Shown: positions 48,659 through 59,327 of the stretch, one piece after another | Layout: each line of letters begins with the position of its first letter | Numbering within the stretch: the first letter of the stretch is position 1 | Source of the DNA: Actinostola sp. cb2023 | Lineage: Eukaryota; Cnidaria; Anthozoa; Actiniaria; Actinostolidae | Assembly (NCBI GenBank): GCA_033675265.1 | Contig: JAUJYZ010001510.1 | Location: 170,001 to 234,000, forward strand | Length of the DNA stretch: 64,000 nucleotides | Reading direction: 5' to 3' | Position numbers and translations under genes: made by a program | The notes under the pieces: model-generated | Told to the model about the DNA's origin: nothing | The model's input: only the letters and a program-made list of their open reading frames with translations | Databases searched by the model: none

Positions 48659-49341
48659 TTACTCAGGTGTGCAGTGAGTAGCTGGAACAAGTAAGGTAAG
48701 AGATATACATTTCCCCTTGAGGCATTGCAGTGAATTGAGCGTTACATATTTGCATGAGAGGATATCTTCACGTAATGCTATAAATGTATGTTTCTTATTC
48801 TCCGGAATAGAGAAGGTTTGACGGGTCGTGTCTACTAGATGTCCAAGGGAGACGAGGCGCTGCGTTGGGACTATGATGAACTTTTTAGCGTGTAGAAAGT
48901 ACCTCAATCGGTTAATGTGGTACGTAGCTGCCACATCGAAGGCGCATGCGGATGCCTCGAAGCTGGATCTCCGCCTTACCTCTGTCCCCCATAGCTCTCC
49001 ATGATGCCTATCATCGATATTATATTGGAGCATGGGATGCTAAGCTCTCGAATTCGGTTGGTGGCTACGGAGCCTAGAGTTTGATAAATATAGAGGCTTT
49101 CTCGACAGCCTTGAGGAAGGGTGCGCCATACCAGCCACCATCATCTCCATTCTGCACCCATAAAGGGTTGGTTTTCTTCGGCAATAAGGAAGTGGTCAAA
49201 ACCCGATTTGTCATCCATTTTCGTATGGATGGAACGAATCTTTCGACAGATAGCGCGGAAGATTAATAACTTGATCCAAGGAGAAAAGACACTGCCGCAC
49301 GCTCTTAGCACTGGACATTCCATCTCTTGGAGCAACACCAA
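48659..49341 (-). pseudogene. DIRS-like reverse transcriptase fragment (one stop, one frameshift)
   Basis: Read on minus, 49341 to 48659. RT block A is present as TKMDDKSGFDHFLI, then a TGA near 49139-49137, then block B as RTLPQGCRESLYIYQTLGS. A frame change is followed by block C as NIDDRHHGEL (a YIDDR-type catalytic loop). The region after the palm has RLRYFLHAKKFIIVPTQRL, LVDTTRQTFSIPENKK and GKCISLTLLVPA, matching DIRS-type proteins before the RNase H domain. That order and spelling is typical of DIRS-like (tyrosine-recombinase) retrotransposons. No RNase H or recombinase domain is found nearby. The element is dead. Confidence 0.75.
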
Positions 49342-49620
49342 GGTTTTAATGGCAAGAACAATGCTGGCACCAAAGAAAGTGGCATGAATCTTGTTTCATA
49401 GTGAACAACAAGAACTCCATATTCAATAGAGACAGTGGCAGGACAATCCCTTTGGCATATATTCCATTGATTAATAGACAATCATCGTTTCAATAATAAC
49501 AATTCTAAAACTCATTAATAATTCATATTCAATGGGGGCTGACCATTTGGTCAGGTGCATGGACCTTTATACCCGCATACAGACCTGTTAGGTTTTAGTT
49601 ATAGAACTGATTAATAAAAC

Positions 49621-49699
49621 TTGAGTGTTCTATCACTTTTAGTTATAACACTCATGCATAAACATGAGTGTTATAACTAAAAGTGATAGAACACTGATG
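49621..49699. repeat. Perfect hairpin
   Basis: AGTGTTCTATCACTTTTAGT, continuing TATAACACTCATG, is mirrored exactly after a short AT loop. Confidence 0.85.
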
Positions 49700-50149
49700 T
49701 TTCATTAGTATACTATTCGCAGCAGTCCCTTTCACGCTCATCTAATAAGAATGGGAAAATAGCGACCATGTTCGATAGGATGGAAATAGAAAATGAAGGG
49801 GTGGGAAAAGAAAAAAGAAAAATGATAAAGGACCCACCCAAGGGATGGCAGCCTGAGCGTCAGTAATCCGACTAGGGCATTAGTCACCCTTTCAGGCTAC
49901 CATTGGAATGGAAATAGATTAAAAACAAAACAAAACGGACAAACGGTTGATCAAAGATCCAGTAAGGAGGGTCAAAGCAAAACGGAATTAATAAAGCATA
50001 TATTATACAAAGAGCGGCTACAATTGGGGCAAACAACGAGTATGCAAAATGCTCCCAAGGCGTTATATGGGTAAATTTAATTTCCCACAAATATCGTCTT
50101 CTTATGCAAACCACTGACTGCTGAGCCCAGTCATGCAAGGAAAATTAAC

Positions 50150-50850
50150 TCAAAACTGAGAGTATGCATGGACAAATGCAATCATTAAAACAGAAATTTG
50201 AGCAAATACAACGTCTTCTCAGACCACGTCTGGCAACTCATCCCTCGGGGAAAATTAACTCAGGAGAATACATAACAAAAATCAATCATGAAAACGGGTT
50301 TGGGAATATATAGCATGGCGTCTTCTCAGCCATCAGGGAGACTAACTCATACTAAGAGTATCGTCTTGGACAATTCACTATTAAAACTGGGATTTGGGCA
50401 AATAAATCGTCTTCTCAGCCGACCACTGGCTTATCAGCCCTGGGGGGAGACTGACTCATAAGAGCTTCGTCTTGGACAATTCTCTGTTAAAACTGGGATT
50501 TGGGCAAATAAATCGTCTTCTCAGCCGACCACTGGCTTATCAGCCCTGGGGGGAGACTGACTCATAAGAGCTTCGTCTTGGACAATTCTCTGTTAAAACT
50601 GGGATTTGGGCAAATAAATCATCTTCTCAGACCACTGAGGGAGACTGACTCATAAGAGCTTCGTCTTGGACAATTCACTGTTAAAACTGGGATTTGGGCA
50701 AATAAATCGTCTTCTCAGATCACTAGCTTCTCAGCCTTGGGGGAGACTGACTCATATTAAGAGCTTCGTCTTGGACAATTCACTATCAAAACTAGGATTT
50801 GGGCAAATAAATCGTCTTCTCAGATCACTGGCTTCTCAGCAAAACTTAAG
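50150..50850. repeat. ~95-117 bp tandem repeat, about 5 good copies plus decayed ones
   Basis: The unit includes GAGCTTCGTCTTGGACAATT, CTGGGATTTGGGCAAATAAA and GACTGACTCATAAGAG. Unit lengths vary through loss of the ACCACTGGCTTATCAGCC segment. Confidence 0.88.
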
Positions 50851-51104
50851 AGGCTAACAAGAAGTACAGGGAAATACAAAACCTCCAACAGAGCGGGTTG
50901 GCATCTCGCGAGGCTTGGGCGGCTGGAACGCCATCGGCTGGAGCTGTAGAGGATCTCGTTAATTCGGCCATGGTTAGGTGATAGATGTGGCAAAGGACGC
51001 TAGCTTCGTGAACTGAACATAATTCATTAATTGTGATCTTATTTATACTCGCTCTGTAAGGGACTGGTGCGAATAATCAGTTGTAGAACTGACTACCTGA
51101 AACA

Positions 51105-51240
51105 CAGGCCTGTATGTAGACTGGCCACAAGTCGACCTCTCTTGTAGAACCCAGATGTGCGAGCGAAGCGAGCCGGCATTAAGGTCGCTAAGCGACCGAG
51201 CGAGCGACGAAGTCGCGAGAGGTCGACTTGTCCCGCTTGC
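51105..51240. repeat. Foldback with CGAGCGAAGCGAG core
   Basis: CAAGTCGACCTCTC and GAGAGGTCGACTTG face each other. The interior is a run of GCGAGCGACG-type motifs. Confidence 0.75.
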
Positions 51241-51249
51241 AGGGTTTTC

Positions 51250-52200
51250 ATTTGCGTTTCGCGCCATAAATTATCAGGGGGCGGAGTTTTGTTTGTCACA
51301 CACACCATAGTGTCTGGTTTCATTCAGGGTCAACTTATTCAACCAAAACAATCCAGCGAGTGTGTGTTTACCCCTCATCACAAGATCATATTTGTTTGCT
51401 CTGAGCCAAAGTTATTTGTAACAAAGACTACAGAAAGCTTGTAAAATTCGTTCAGAGGCTTCCTCGTAATTCTTTGTATTCTGTTATTCTTTGAGCTTCT
51501 TTCAACGCCTCAGATATCAATTTCATGGTGAGTTGACTCAAAGCAACGTGAGGCGACGCGTACGTGCTTGCTGTTCGATTTTATTGACAGATGATAGGTG
51601 TGTTTATGACTCTGACCATTCTGATTGGTTAACACTTAATTAATATGCAGCGACCCGTTTTTGGGTCGCTAAAATTGGCGGGAATCAAGTTTGAAAAGTC
51701 CTTCCCCGGGGCGCATAGCAACAGAAAGAGGAAGGACTTTTCGAAAGTCTAGCCTGTATGCAAAGGTCTCAGTTTTAGTATCGCATCACTGACGTTCACA
51801 TTGGAAATTTTGGAATGTAATATTACTAGGTTCCTAATGACACCTACAATACCTCTTTCAAATGTGGCACGAATTGTGGTGTTCAGTGCGCATGATCGCA
51901 GTGTAACAGACATCTCTTACCTACAAATTTGTGATTTTCTTTAACCTTTTCCATCGGAAATTAATACAGTATGGGCACTCGAACCGTGAACACTTAGTTT
52001 TTTTCTAACACATATATATAAATTATCGATTGAGCAAATTGATCAGAAAAATTATTTATTTTGATTACTAAGTGCATTCAATTAAACTCAATGCTCCATT
52101 TGAGAGGCTATGAGGCAATAAATAGTTCGGGGGAAAAGTTAGAAAAAAAATCGAAGTGTTCACGGTTCGAGTGTCCACACTGTTAATATCAGCATAAATG
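51250..52200. other. No recognisable feature
   Basis: Mixed-composition single-copy-looking DNA. A short foldback pair at 51960-51985 and 52140-52175 (CACTCGAACCGTGAACACTT and its complement) brackets ~200 bases and is probably a decayed MITE. Confidence 0.5.
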
Positions 52201-52204
52201 AATG

Positions 52205-52345
52205 TTGGGTTTTAGAAGTCGTTTAGCAAACTCGATGCCGTGTTGTTTTGGGTATATAGATACTCGGCTCAGTTCGCCTCGTATCTCAGTATATCCACCG
52301 ATACAACACGGCCTCTCGTTTTCTAAACTTCACTTAGAGACATTA
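52205..52345. repeat. Palindrome
   Basis: TCGATGCCGTGTTGTTTTGG and the near-complement ending CAACACGGCCTCTCG around GAGCC-type centre; probable MITE. Confidence 0.65.
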
Positions 52346-53209
52346 TCTTCTCATTATCCTCGCGCATAGGCAGATATAACAGCGCGCGCTTTAGTTTGTA
52401 TATGTGTAAATGTGTCTTTCTTAGCCGTTGATTTGACCTTTTTTATGTAACATTCTTTCTCCCTGATGCAGATGGACGATATGTGTCCGAAAGCTTGGAA
52501 TTAAACAAATTAAAGGTTGAAGAAACTTCTACTAAACAAGACGCTCTGAGAACGTTTTCTCGGCGGGTGTTATGTTGTTGTGAGTGATGTCTAGACAACG
52601 TCTCGTTACGATTACTTTCGCAGTGCGAGTCGGCTTATTGGCTTTGTTGAGTTACTTCTAGAAAATACGTGATCATTCTCTGAGAGTATCTACCAGCAAG
52701 CGATCCGTTATCGACAAAATGACTTCAATCTGTCATGAGCTTCGTCCGAAAGAGGAAGATTATCATCGAATCGAATGAGTCAAACGTGCACGTCTCGTAT
52801 GAGCCTGCGATATACGTTTGAGCGCATGCGTTGTCATGACGACTTGCCATTTTGTGACGGACTAAGAAAAAGAAAGCCCATTTTAAAACTCGGCGTCTGC
52901 CACAGGCAGCCCCGCCGAGTAATAATTAATGTATTGTTGGTCATGAATCAAGCGTGGTTTAGATGGCTCTATGCTAAAAGGCATGACAATAGCGGGTGGG
53001 AGAGTGACTGTCCCCCACTTTTCCCAACAATGGCTATGGGATACACTAGAGTGTATCTACCCTACTAGAGTGAATCTAGATAAAATAAACCCTACTAGAG
53101 TGAATCTAGATATGATCTATCCTACTAGAGTAAATATATATCTTGAAGTTGCAGTCAGGTTTACGATACATTATTGATTATTAGTGTTTGTCTCTGACTT
53201 CTGTTTTTC

Positions 53210-53262
53210 ATATAGACGTTTCGGCCATTAATCAATGGCCTTCATCAGTATTAATCGGAAAC
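53210..53262 (-). ncRNA. Hammerhead-ribozyme-like motif at Penelope-like element tail
   Basis: Minus strand: CTGATGA (53248-53242), then a stem-forming GGCCATTGATTAATGGCC, then GAAACGTC (53222-53215). CUGAUGA plus helix II plus GAAA is the conserved catalytic core of hammerhead ribozymes. Hammerheads are documented in Penelope-like retroelements, and here the motif starts three bases after the stop codon of the endonuclease gene. Helix I pairing is weak and helix III is very short, as is usual for this group. Activity is not shown by sequence alone. Confidence 0.7.
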
Positions 53263-53616
53263 GTTGCGATCTTTGAAATACTTAACGTTTGCGGCGCGCG
53301 CTTGATGTCCTTGCGCGCGCTTATTTCTTAGTCCCATGATGGTCTTGTAGACTTCAGAAATTTGAATGCAATCATTCCCTGCGTTGGCATCTTGGCCCGT
53401 GAACCACGCTTCAAGGAAAAGCCTCTGGTGGTAGTTTTTTTCTCTGTCCACAATTGTAATGTTTTTAAAGTCAAAAGAATGTCCTGTTTCGTTGCTGTGC
53501 TGTGCTATCTTTGAGTTAGGGTGGTTGTGAGCAATGGCTCCTCTGTGCTCCGAAGTTCGTGTTTTCATTGATCTGCCTGTCTGGCCATAGTATACAAAAT
53601 CAAGATCCATTTCCAT
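53251..53616 (-). pseudogene. Penelope-like element, GIY-YIG endonuclease domain
   Basis: 121 codons on minus. DFVYYGQTGRSMKTRTSEHR contains the YYG form of the GIY-YIG signature with its following Arg and the 'sEH' helix. Next come NSKIAQHSNETGHSF and ITIVDREKNYHQRLFLEAW, the conserved C-terminal part of the nuclease in Penelope-like elements (Glu in LEAW is a metal ligand in the family). The frame is open and ends at a stop just before the hammerhead-like motif. The reverse transcriptase that should precede it lies on the opposite strand at 53640-54200, so the element has been inverted internally and is not functional as a unit. Confidence 0.85.
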
Positions 53617-53639
53617 GAATTATTAGATGACAAAGCGAC

Positions 53640-54200
53640 CTACCAGAAAATAACGGACAAACGAAAGAATCCAACCACATCGACAGAACGGGATATGAAT
53701 AAATTGTTGTTGTTCTTCGTTATATCGTTTCCTACACTCAACCGACGCCACACCTGCTACTTTTTATGGTTTGCCGAAAATTCACAAACCAAATATTCCA
53801 CTCAGACCAATAACCAGTAGCATAGGATCACCGACATATAATCTATCCAAACATTTATCGTATATACTATCACCATTGTTAAACAACAATTACACAGTCA
53901 AAAACAGCGCAGAGTTCGCCCACAAGATGAATGCTTGGACGATTGATGAAGATGAAATCATGGTGTCATTTGATGTCATATCGTTGTTTACATCCATTCC
54001 TGTTAATTTGGCCTTAAGCATCACTAAAGAGCGGCTAGACCAAGACATTACATTAGCCACACGCACCAACCTCTCCATTAAAAACATCATGAGGTTAATG
54101 GAGTGTGTGCTCAACCACTGTTATTTTCTACACGAAGGCTATCATTACCAACACATATTTGGTTGTCCTATGGGGTCTCCTGTTAGAAGAACTGGCCATC
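53640..54200 (+). pseudogene. Penelope-like element, reverse transcriptase fragment
   Basis: A first piece (DDKATYQKITDKRKNPTTST region, about 53635-53715) shifts frame before YGLPKIHKP (around 53765). Then comes a clean stretch: IPLRPITSSIGSPTYNLSKH, VSFDVISLFTSIPVNLAL (catalytic block A with Asp) and FGCPMGSPV (block B). This order is that of Penelope RTs. The catalytic YVDD-type block C is absent because the frame runs into a DNA transposon at 54205. The following sequence (beyond 58608) does not obviously resume the RT. Fragmentary and dead. Confidence 0.85.
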
Positions 54201-54281
54201 TATACACTGTAAAACCGGATTGGTTAAAATTACCCAAAAAAAATGGTTACACAATGCATCTGAGGTAACCATTTCTTATTT

Positions 54282-54655
54282 GGTAGTTTTAACCATTTAT
54301 TTCTTGGTAGTTTTGACCAATTACCAATAGGTAGAATTCACATTTAGAAAATGGTTATATCAACCAGGTGAATTGGTAGTTTTAACCATTTATTTCTTGG
54401 TAGTTTTGACCAATTACCAATAGGTAGAATTCACATTTAGAAAATGGTTATATCAACCAGGTGAATTGGTAGTTTTAACCATTTATTTCTTGGTAGTTTT
54501 GACCAATTACCAATAGGTAGAATTCACATTTAGAGAATGGTTATATCAACCAGGTGAATTGGTAGTTTTAACCATTTATTTCTTGGTAGTTTTCACCAAT
54601 TACCAATAGGTAGAATTCACATTTAGAAAATGGTTATATCAACCAGGTAAATTGG
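54282..54655. repeat. 93-bp tandem repeat, 4 copies (left subterminal array)
   Basis: The unit begins GGTAGTTTTAACCATTTATT at 54282, 54375, 54468 and 54561. Copies are nearly identical and full of GGTAG/ACCAATTACC motifs. Confidence 0.92.
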
Positions 54656-55230
54656 TTTTTTTAACCAAATCTGATGAGTCATTTCAACCTATTTAAAATT
54701 GTACCTATGATGCATCTGAGGTAATCAATTTATAATAGGTTAATCACGTTATTTCAACCATTTATTTTAGGTTAGAAATAATTGGTTGAAATAAACAGTT
54801 TCTGCAAATGGTCATTTTAACCAAATTTAACTCACAAATTTACTGTAATTAATTATTTGGAAACAATTATTACATCATATCATTTTCTCTAGCTATAGTA
54901 ACTTTAAAAAACATTAATAAACACAATATATTTTCTGCTGAAATATTTATTTGAAAATGGGTAGAATTTATAACCATTTTACCATTTTCCCAAATGGTCA
55001 TTTTAACAAAATTACAAAGGTAAAAGTCACAAAACAAAATATTTTTTTTTGCTGAAATATTCATTTGAAAATGAGTTTTACTCAGTGATACTATATACTG
55101 CTACAAGCTTCATGTACATGTACAGAATGCATAGGCGGCTACACTAAAGACCATTGATTGATTGATCGATTGGTACACTGTGACTTGAACTGGGATAACT
55201 GCTCTCTGCCATCAACTGGAAACAATGTAA

Positions 55231-55985
55231 TAACAGCTGCATGAAGACTTACACAAATAGCTTTCTGCAGAGCCAGTGGAATAACATGTTACTAAATTTT
55301 CCAAATTCAACATTAGTTCAAAGCAATCAACCCACATATAAACAATTCCAATTAATCAGATGTGAGCACCAAGCAAGGCTGTCCATAAGAACAGCCTCAG
55401 CCAGGCATATACCAGAAGGCAAGGATCACTTGCCTTGATATAACGACGGCTCCTGATTTACAAGAATGTCTTATTGCGAGTGATAAGAAAATGGCCAAAT
55501 CAGAATTACAAACTTACTGTAGTAAGAATAGCGTTCACCATGTTATTACACTGACTTCACATAAATATATGAATAAAACCTATTATTTGAATAAATAAAT
55601 AAATAACAATTTATTGGGTAATAATTACGAGAATTACAAAGTAATTTGCATCTAGGTCCATAATATAATATATCAGTATAACATAAACTATAATTAGGTA
55701 ATGATAATATAAAAATTGAAAATGAATGAAATAATAAATAAGTAGCAATAATTATTATTAAGCCAGTGGAATTACATGTTGCTAATACAACTTGCAGATA
55801 AACACTCAGTATATTTTCAATTGACACACACACAAAAAACAATCTCAAAGAACAGATGTGAGCACCAAGCAAGGCTGTCCATAAGACAACCTCAGCCAGG
55901 CATATACCAGAAGGCAAGGGTCACTTGCCTTGATATAACGACGGCTCCTGATTTACAAGAATGTCATATATTGCGAATGAAAACA
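55231..55985. repeat. Direct duplication inside the 4.4-kb element
   Basis: The GTGAGCACCAAGCAAGGCTG to GACGGCTCCTGATTTACAAG block occurs at about 55361-55465 and again at 55857-55962, each preceded by a GAGCCAGTGGAATAACATG-like segment. Confidence 0.85.
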
Positions 55986-56017
55986 AATTAATGGCCAAAT
56001 CACTGATCAGATTCATA

Positions 56018-56523
56018 TTGGGCTATCGCATTTTATATCCGCACCCCCCCTGTTGAGGGCATGTGCTTTACCATACCCCCTCCCCTGGATTTCCAACACC
56101 AAAACAGGCCCCCCTCCCCTGGATTTCCAACACCAAAACAGGCCCCCCTCCCCTGGATTTCCAACACCAAAACAGGCCCCCCTCCCCTGGATTTCCAACA
56201 CCAAACCAGGCCCCCCTCCCCTGGATTTCCAACACCAAACCAGGCCCCCCTCTCCTGGATCTCCAACTTCGAAAATAACCCCCCTCCCTTGGATTTCCAA
56301 CTTCGAAAATAACCCCCCTCCCTTGGATTTCCAACTTCGAAAATAACCCCCCTCCCTTGGAAATCCAACTTCGAAAGTAACCCCCCTCCCTTGGATTTCC
56401 AACTTCGAAAGTAACCCCCCTCCCTTGGATTTCCAGCTTCAAAACTGACCCCCCTCCCTTGGAATTTCCACATGCCCTCAACAGGGGGAGGGGGTGCGGA
56501 TATAAAATGCGGTAGCCCATTGT
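56018..56523. mobile_element. Nested foldback around a 34-bp minisatellite
   Basis: The ends GGGCTATCGCATTTTATATC and CTGTTGAGGGCATGTG-type inner blocks are mirrored at 56463-56520. Between them ~11 copies of a 34-bp unit (CCCCTCCCCTGGATTTCCAA then CACCAAAACAGG, later CTTCGAAAATAA). All reading frames through it are repeat artefacts. Confidence 0.88.
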
Positions 56524-57639
56524 AAGAATAACTTCCATGTTTTTACACTGGCTTCATTCGCAGGAATATAATGTATAATCAGTACATGTATTAGCATCCA
56601 TCAAGTTTTGTTACAGAGGCTAATAAAGGTAATATAAAGGTAAATAATGAATCAAGGTTTCGTTTATAAGCTATATATAGCTTAGTTAACTTATCACGAG
56701 GAATATAAAGGCTTAGTAGACTGCAAAACAGCTCCTAATTCTTCGCTAAACACTGTGGACAACAGTTGAAGTTCGTTCGAATCGTTGGGGCCACAAGAGA
56801 ATACATATGATTCGTTTTCTCGCGGCCCCAACGACTCGTTCAAACTTCAACTCTTCAGTCTCGAAGTTTTGCAGTCACACGAGTAGTCAACTGATCTTAC
56901 CTCGCTAACGAAGTGTAATTCCTTGTTCCTCGCTTCAGGTTTTGGCCGTAATCATATCCTAACACATACATGAACTGTTCCACAACAATTCCAGGACATT
57001 TCATAGTAGAAATGGTCGATTATTTCACTAAATAAAGTCACTTATTCTGTCTTGCAACCGTTCAACGTGAAACAGATTGGCAGTATGAATCTTTGCCCGC
57101 CTAAAATTCAAATTAGACATTGCTAGCCAATCACAGTGAAGCTCTACACGACAGCTTTCCAAATAAGGTAAACCCTTTAATCCTTTTAAAATCAATAAGA
57201 TTCATTTGGTCGAGTAACACGAGTTTTAAAAATGACAGTATTATTGTTCGCAAGTTCAATTCTGGATATTTTACCATTCTAAGAAATATTATTTGATTAC
57301 CATTATATTTTACAGATATGTTTAGGTAAAGCTGTGGACAATCTCAATAGGATCGTAAACTATAACTGATTCAACAAGACACTTATGGAATGTTTGTTAT
57401 TTACATGTATATTATACAAAGGTATTCTCAATCTAATGTGAAGCTCATGCAAGGGAGCACGTTAAAATGTTGCATGTTTGTCGTGGTTTTCGTCGAAAAT
57501 ATCGAACGTTTAAAAAAAAAAGTCTATTCAGGGTTGACTCCGGAAATTCCAAATAAATACCATTAGTGTATGCACCATTCATATTGGTACTTTTTAATGT
57601 AACACATCGATTCTTGGTTGAAATATAACCACTTCACTA

Positions 57640-58490
57640 TTGGTCATAGTAACCAATAAGAATGGGTATGTTAAAAGTACCATCGATTTCTGAATAATTG
57701 GGTTTGAAATATTTGGACCATTTGATATTAGTACTTTCAACCAATTTATCTTGGCTGAAACATCTACCATTTCATCATTGGTTATAGTAACCAATTAAAA
57801 TGGGTATGCTTAATATACCATTTAATAATTGGTTATATTTGGACCATTTGTTATTGGTACTTTCAACCAATTTATCTTGATTGAAAAATCTACCATTTCA
57901 TCATTGGTTATAGTAACCAATTAAAATGGGTATGATTAATATACCATTTAATAATTGGTTATATTTGGACCATTTGTTATTGGTACTTTCAACCAATTTA
58001 TCTTGGTTGAAACATCTACCATTTCATCATTGGTTATAGTAACCAATTAAAATGGGTATGCTTAATATACCATTTAATAATTATTGGTTATATTTGGACC
58101 ATTTGTTATTGGTACTTTCAACCAATTTATCTTGGTTGAAAAATCTACCATTTCATCATTGGTTATAGTAACCAATTAAAATGGGTATGCTTAATATACC
58201 ATTTAATAATTGGTTATATTTGGACCATTTGTTATTGGTACTTTCAACCAATTTATCTTGGTTGAAACATCTACCATTTCATCATTGGTTATAGTAACCA
58301 ATTAAAATGGGTATGCTTAATATACCATTTAATAATTGGTTATATTTGGACCATTTGTTATTGGTACTTTCAACCAATTTATCTTGGTTGAAACATCTAC
58401 CATTTCATCATTGGTTATAGTAACCAATTAAAATGGGTATGCTTAATATACCATTTAATAATTGGTTATTTGGACCATTTGTTATTGGTA
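57640..58490. repeat. 126-bp tandem repeat, ~7 copies (right subterminal array)
   Basis: ACCATTTCATCATTGGTTAT recurs at 57766, 57892, 58018, 58147, 58273 and 58399 (one unit is 129 bp). Units contain GGTTATAGTAACC and AACCAATT palindromes, like the left array. Confidence 0.93.
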
Positions 58491-58750
58491 CTTTTTACCA
58501 GATTCAAAATGGTTACAATCTAACCCATTTATTATTGGTAGATTTAACCAATTGCATTGGGTTATAACCATTTAAATTGGTTGATTTAACCAATCCGGTT
58601 TTACAGTGTACAGCAGTAGTAATAGAGGTTAGTTCAGCTATCCGACCTTCTTGAGCCCACGGTCCTGTAAAAAGGAAGGGGACCTACTGGTCAGCGATTA
58701 TTCCACAAAGTGAGCCTCCAGACAAAATAACTTGGAGTCAGCGGCTGAAA

Positions 58751-59002
58751 ATGTCGGACAGTACTGGTCAGCGGGGAGGGTGGCTACATAGGGAAGTGTG
58801 GCGGGAAAACCAGTCAGTCATGGCCGACAGCGGTATAGTCATGACAAAAGAATTTGAAGAAGAGAAAAACCAACTAGAAGTTTTGATTGCCGAGAACAAA
58901 CAAATGAAGTTAGATCTTGTCCGCCTTCGACTGAAAGTGGATCAACTACTGGAATTGCTACATGAAAAGGAAATGGACAATGAATGGTTCAGTTACGATT
59001 GA
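58751..59002 (+). CDS. Small coiled-coil protein, unrecognised
   Basis: 83 residues from the ATG at 58751; alternative starts are Met at MADSG and MTKEF. From about residue 30 to 75 the sequence is a charged helix with leucines at heptad spacing (FEEEKNQLEVLIAENKQMKL then LVRLRLKVDQLLELL), a strong coiled-coil prediction by eye. The N-terminal 25 residues are Gly/Arg/Trp-rich. It is the first gene after the end of the 4.4-kb transposon and is followed 9 bases later by another short open frame in the same direction, a spacing typical of compact genomes. No family recognised. It could also be the last exon of a longer gene; no clear acceptor sits just upstream. Confidence 0.55.
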   Translation: MSDSTGQRGGWLHREVWRENQSVMADSGIVMTKEFEEEKNQLEVLIAENKQMKLDLVRLRLKVDQLLELLHEKEMDNEWFSYD

Positions 59003-59011
59003 TATAGAGTG

Positions 59012-59191
59012 ATGTCAAGAAGTGATTGCAAGCCCTTCACTACTGCAGTGTATGATTTGGTTTTGTTGTATGTGTTGTTGTATGTGTTGATGTTGTTTTT
59101 CCTCTCTTCTATGTTTGGGTGTGTGATATGTATGTTGAATCGTATTGAGAGAAGAGTTAAAGGTTTGTCAGAACCTCCAGAGCTATGTTGA
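59012..59191 (+). CDS. Small single-span membrane protein, unrecognised
   Basis: 59 residues from the ATG at 59012. One hydrophobic stretch of ~27 residues (VLLYVLLYVLMLFFLSSMFG and following CVICML) makes a transmembrane helix, preceded by a short polar segment and followed by a basic tail (NRIERRVKG). It lies 9 bases after the stop of the coiled-coil gene. Small type II/III membrane proteins are frequent in viruses; that comparison is only by analogy. The long GT-rich run in the DNA also produces hydrophobic codons by chance, so the call is tentative. Confidence 0.35.
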   Translation: MSRSDCKPFTTAVYDLVLLYVLLYVLMLFFLSSMFGCVICMLNRIERRVKGLSEPPELC

Positions 59192-59327
59192 AATTTTGTT
59201 TGAAATTTTGTTTTATCTTGAGTTGTTGGTATTGTCTCCATGCTTATAACGAATGTTATGAATGTTGGGCAGAGCCGCAAAAGTCTACAAAAAAGAATGA
59301 GGTGGATGAGAACGATCAGTCTTCACC

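Larger units (their letters stand above)
54205..58608. mobile_element. 4.4-kb non-autonomous DNA transposon with CACTGTAAAACCGG ends
   Basis: The terminal inverted repeat CACTGTAAAACCGGATTGG, continuing TTAAA, is found at both ends, with TA on each side (54203-54204, 58609-58610). CACTG termini resemble CACTA-type elements, but the apparent TA duplication does not fit well, so the superfamily is left open. Subterminal regions are arrays rich in AACCATTT and TGGTTA motifs in both directions. The interior holds a duplicated ~300-bp segment and a nested foldback, but no transposase. Inserted in the Penelope RT remnant. Confidence 0.82.

Noticed and set aside
56033..56538. Pro-rich and Gly-rich open frames on both strands
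   Set aside because: All frames of the 34-bp minisatellite stay open because the unit lacks stop codons.
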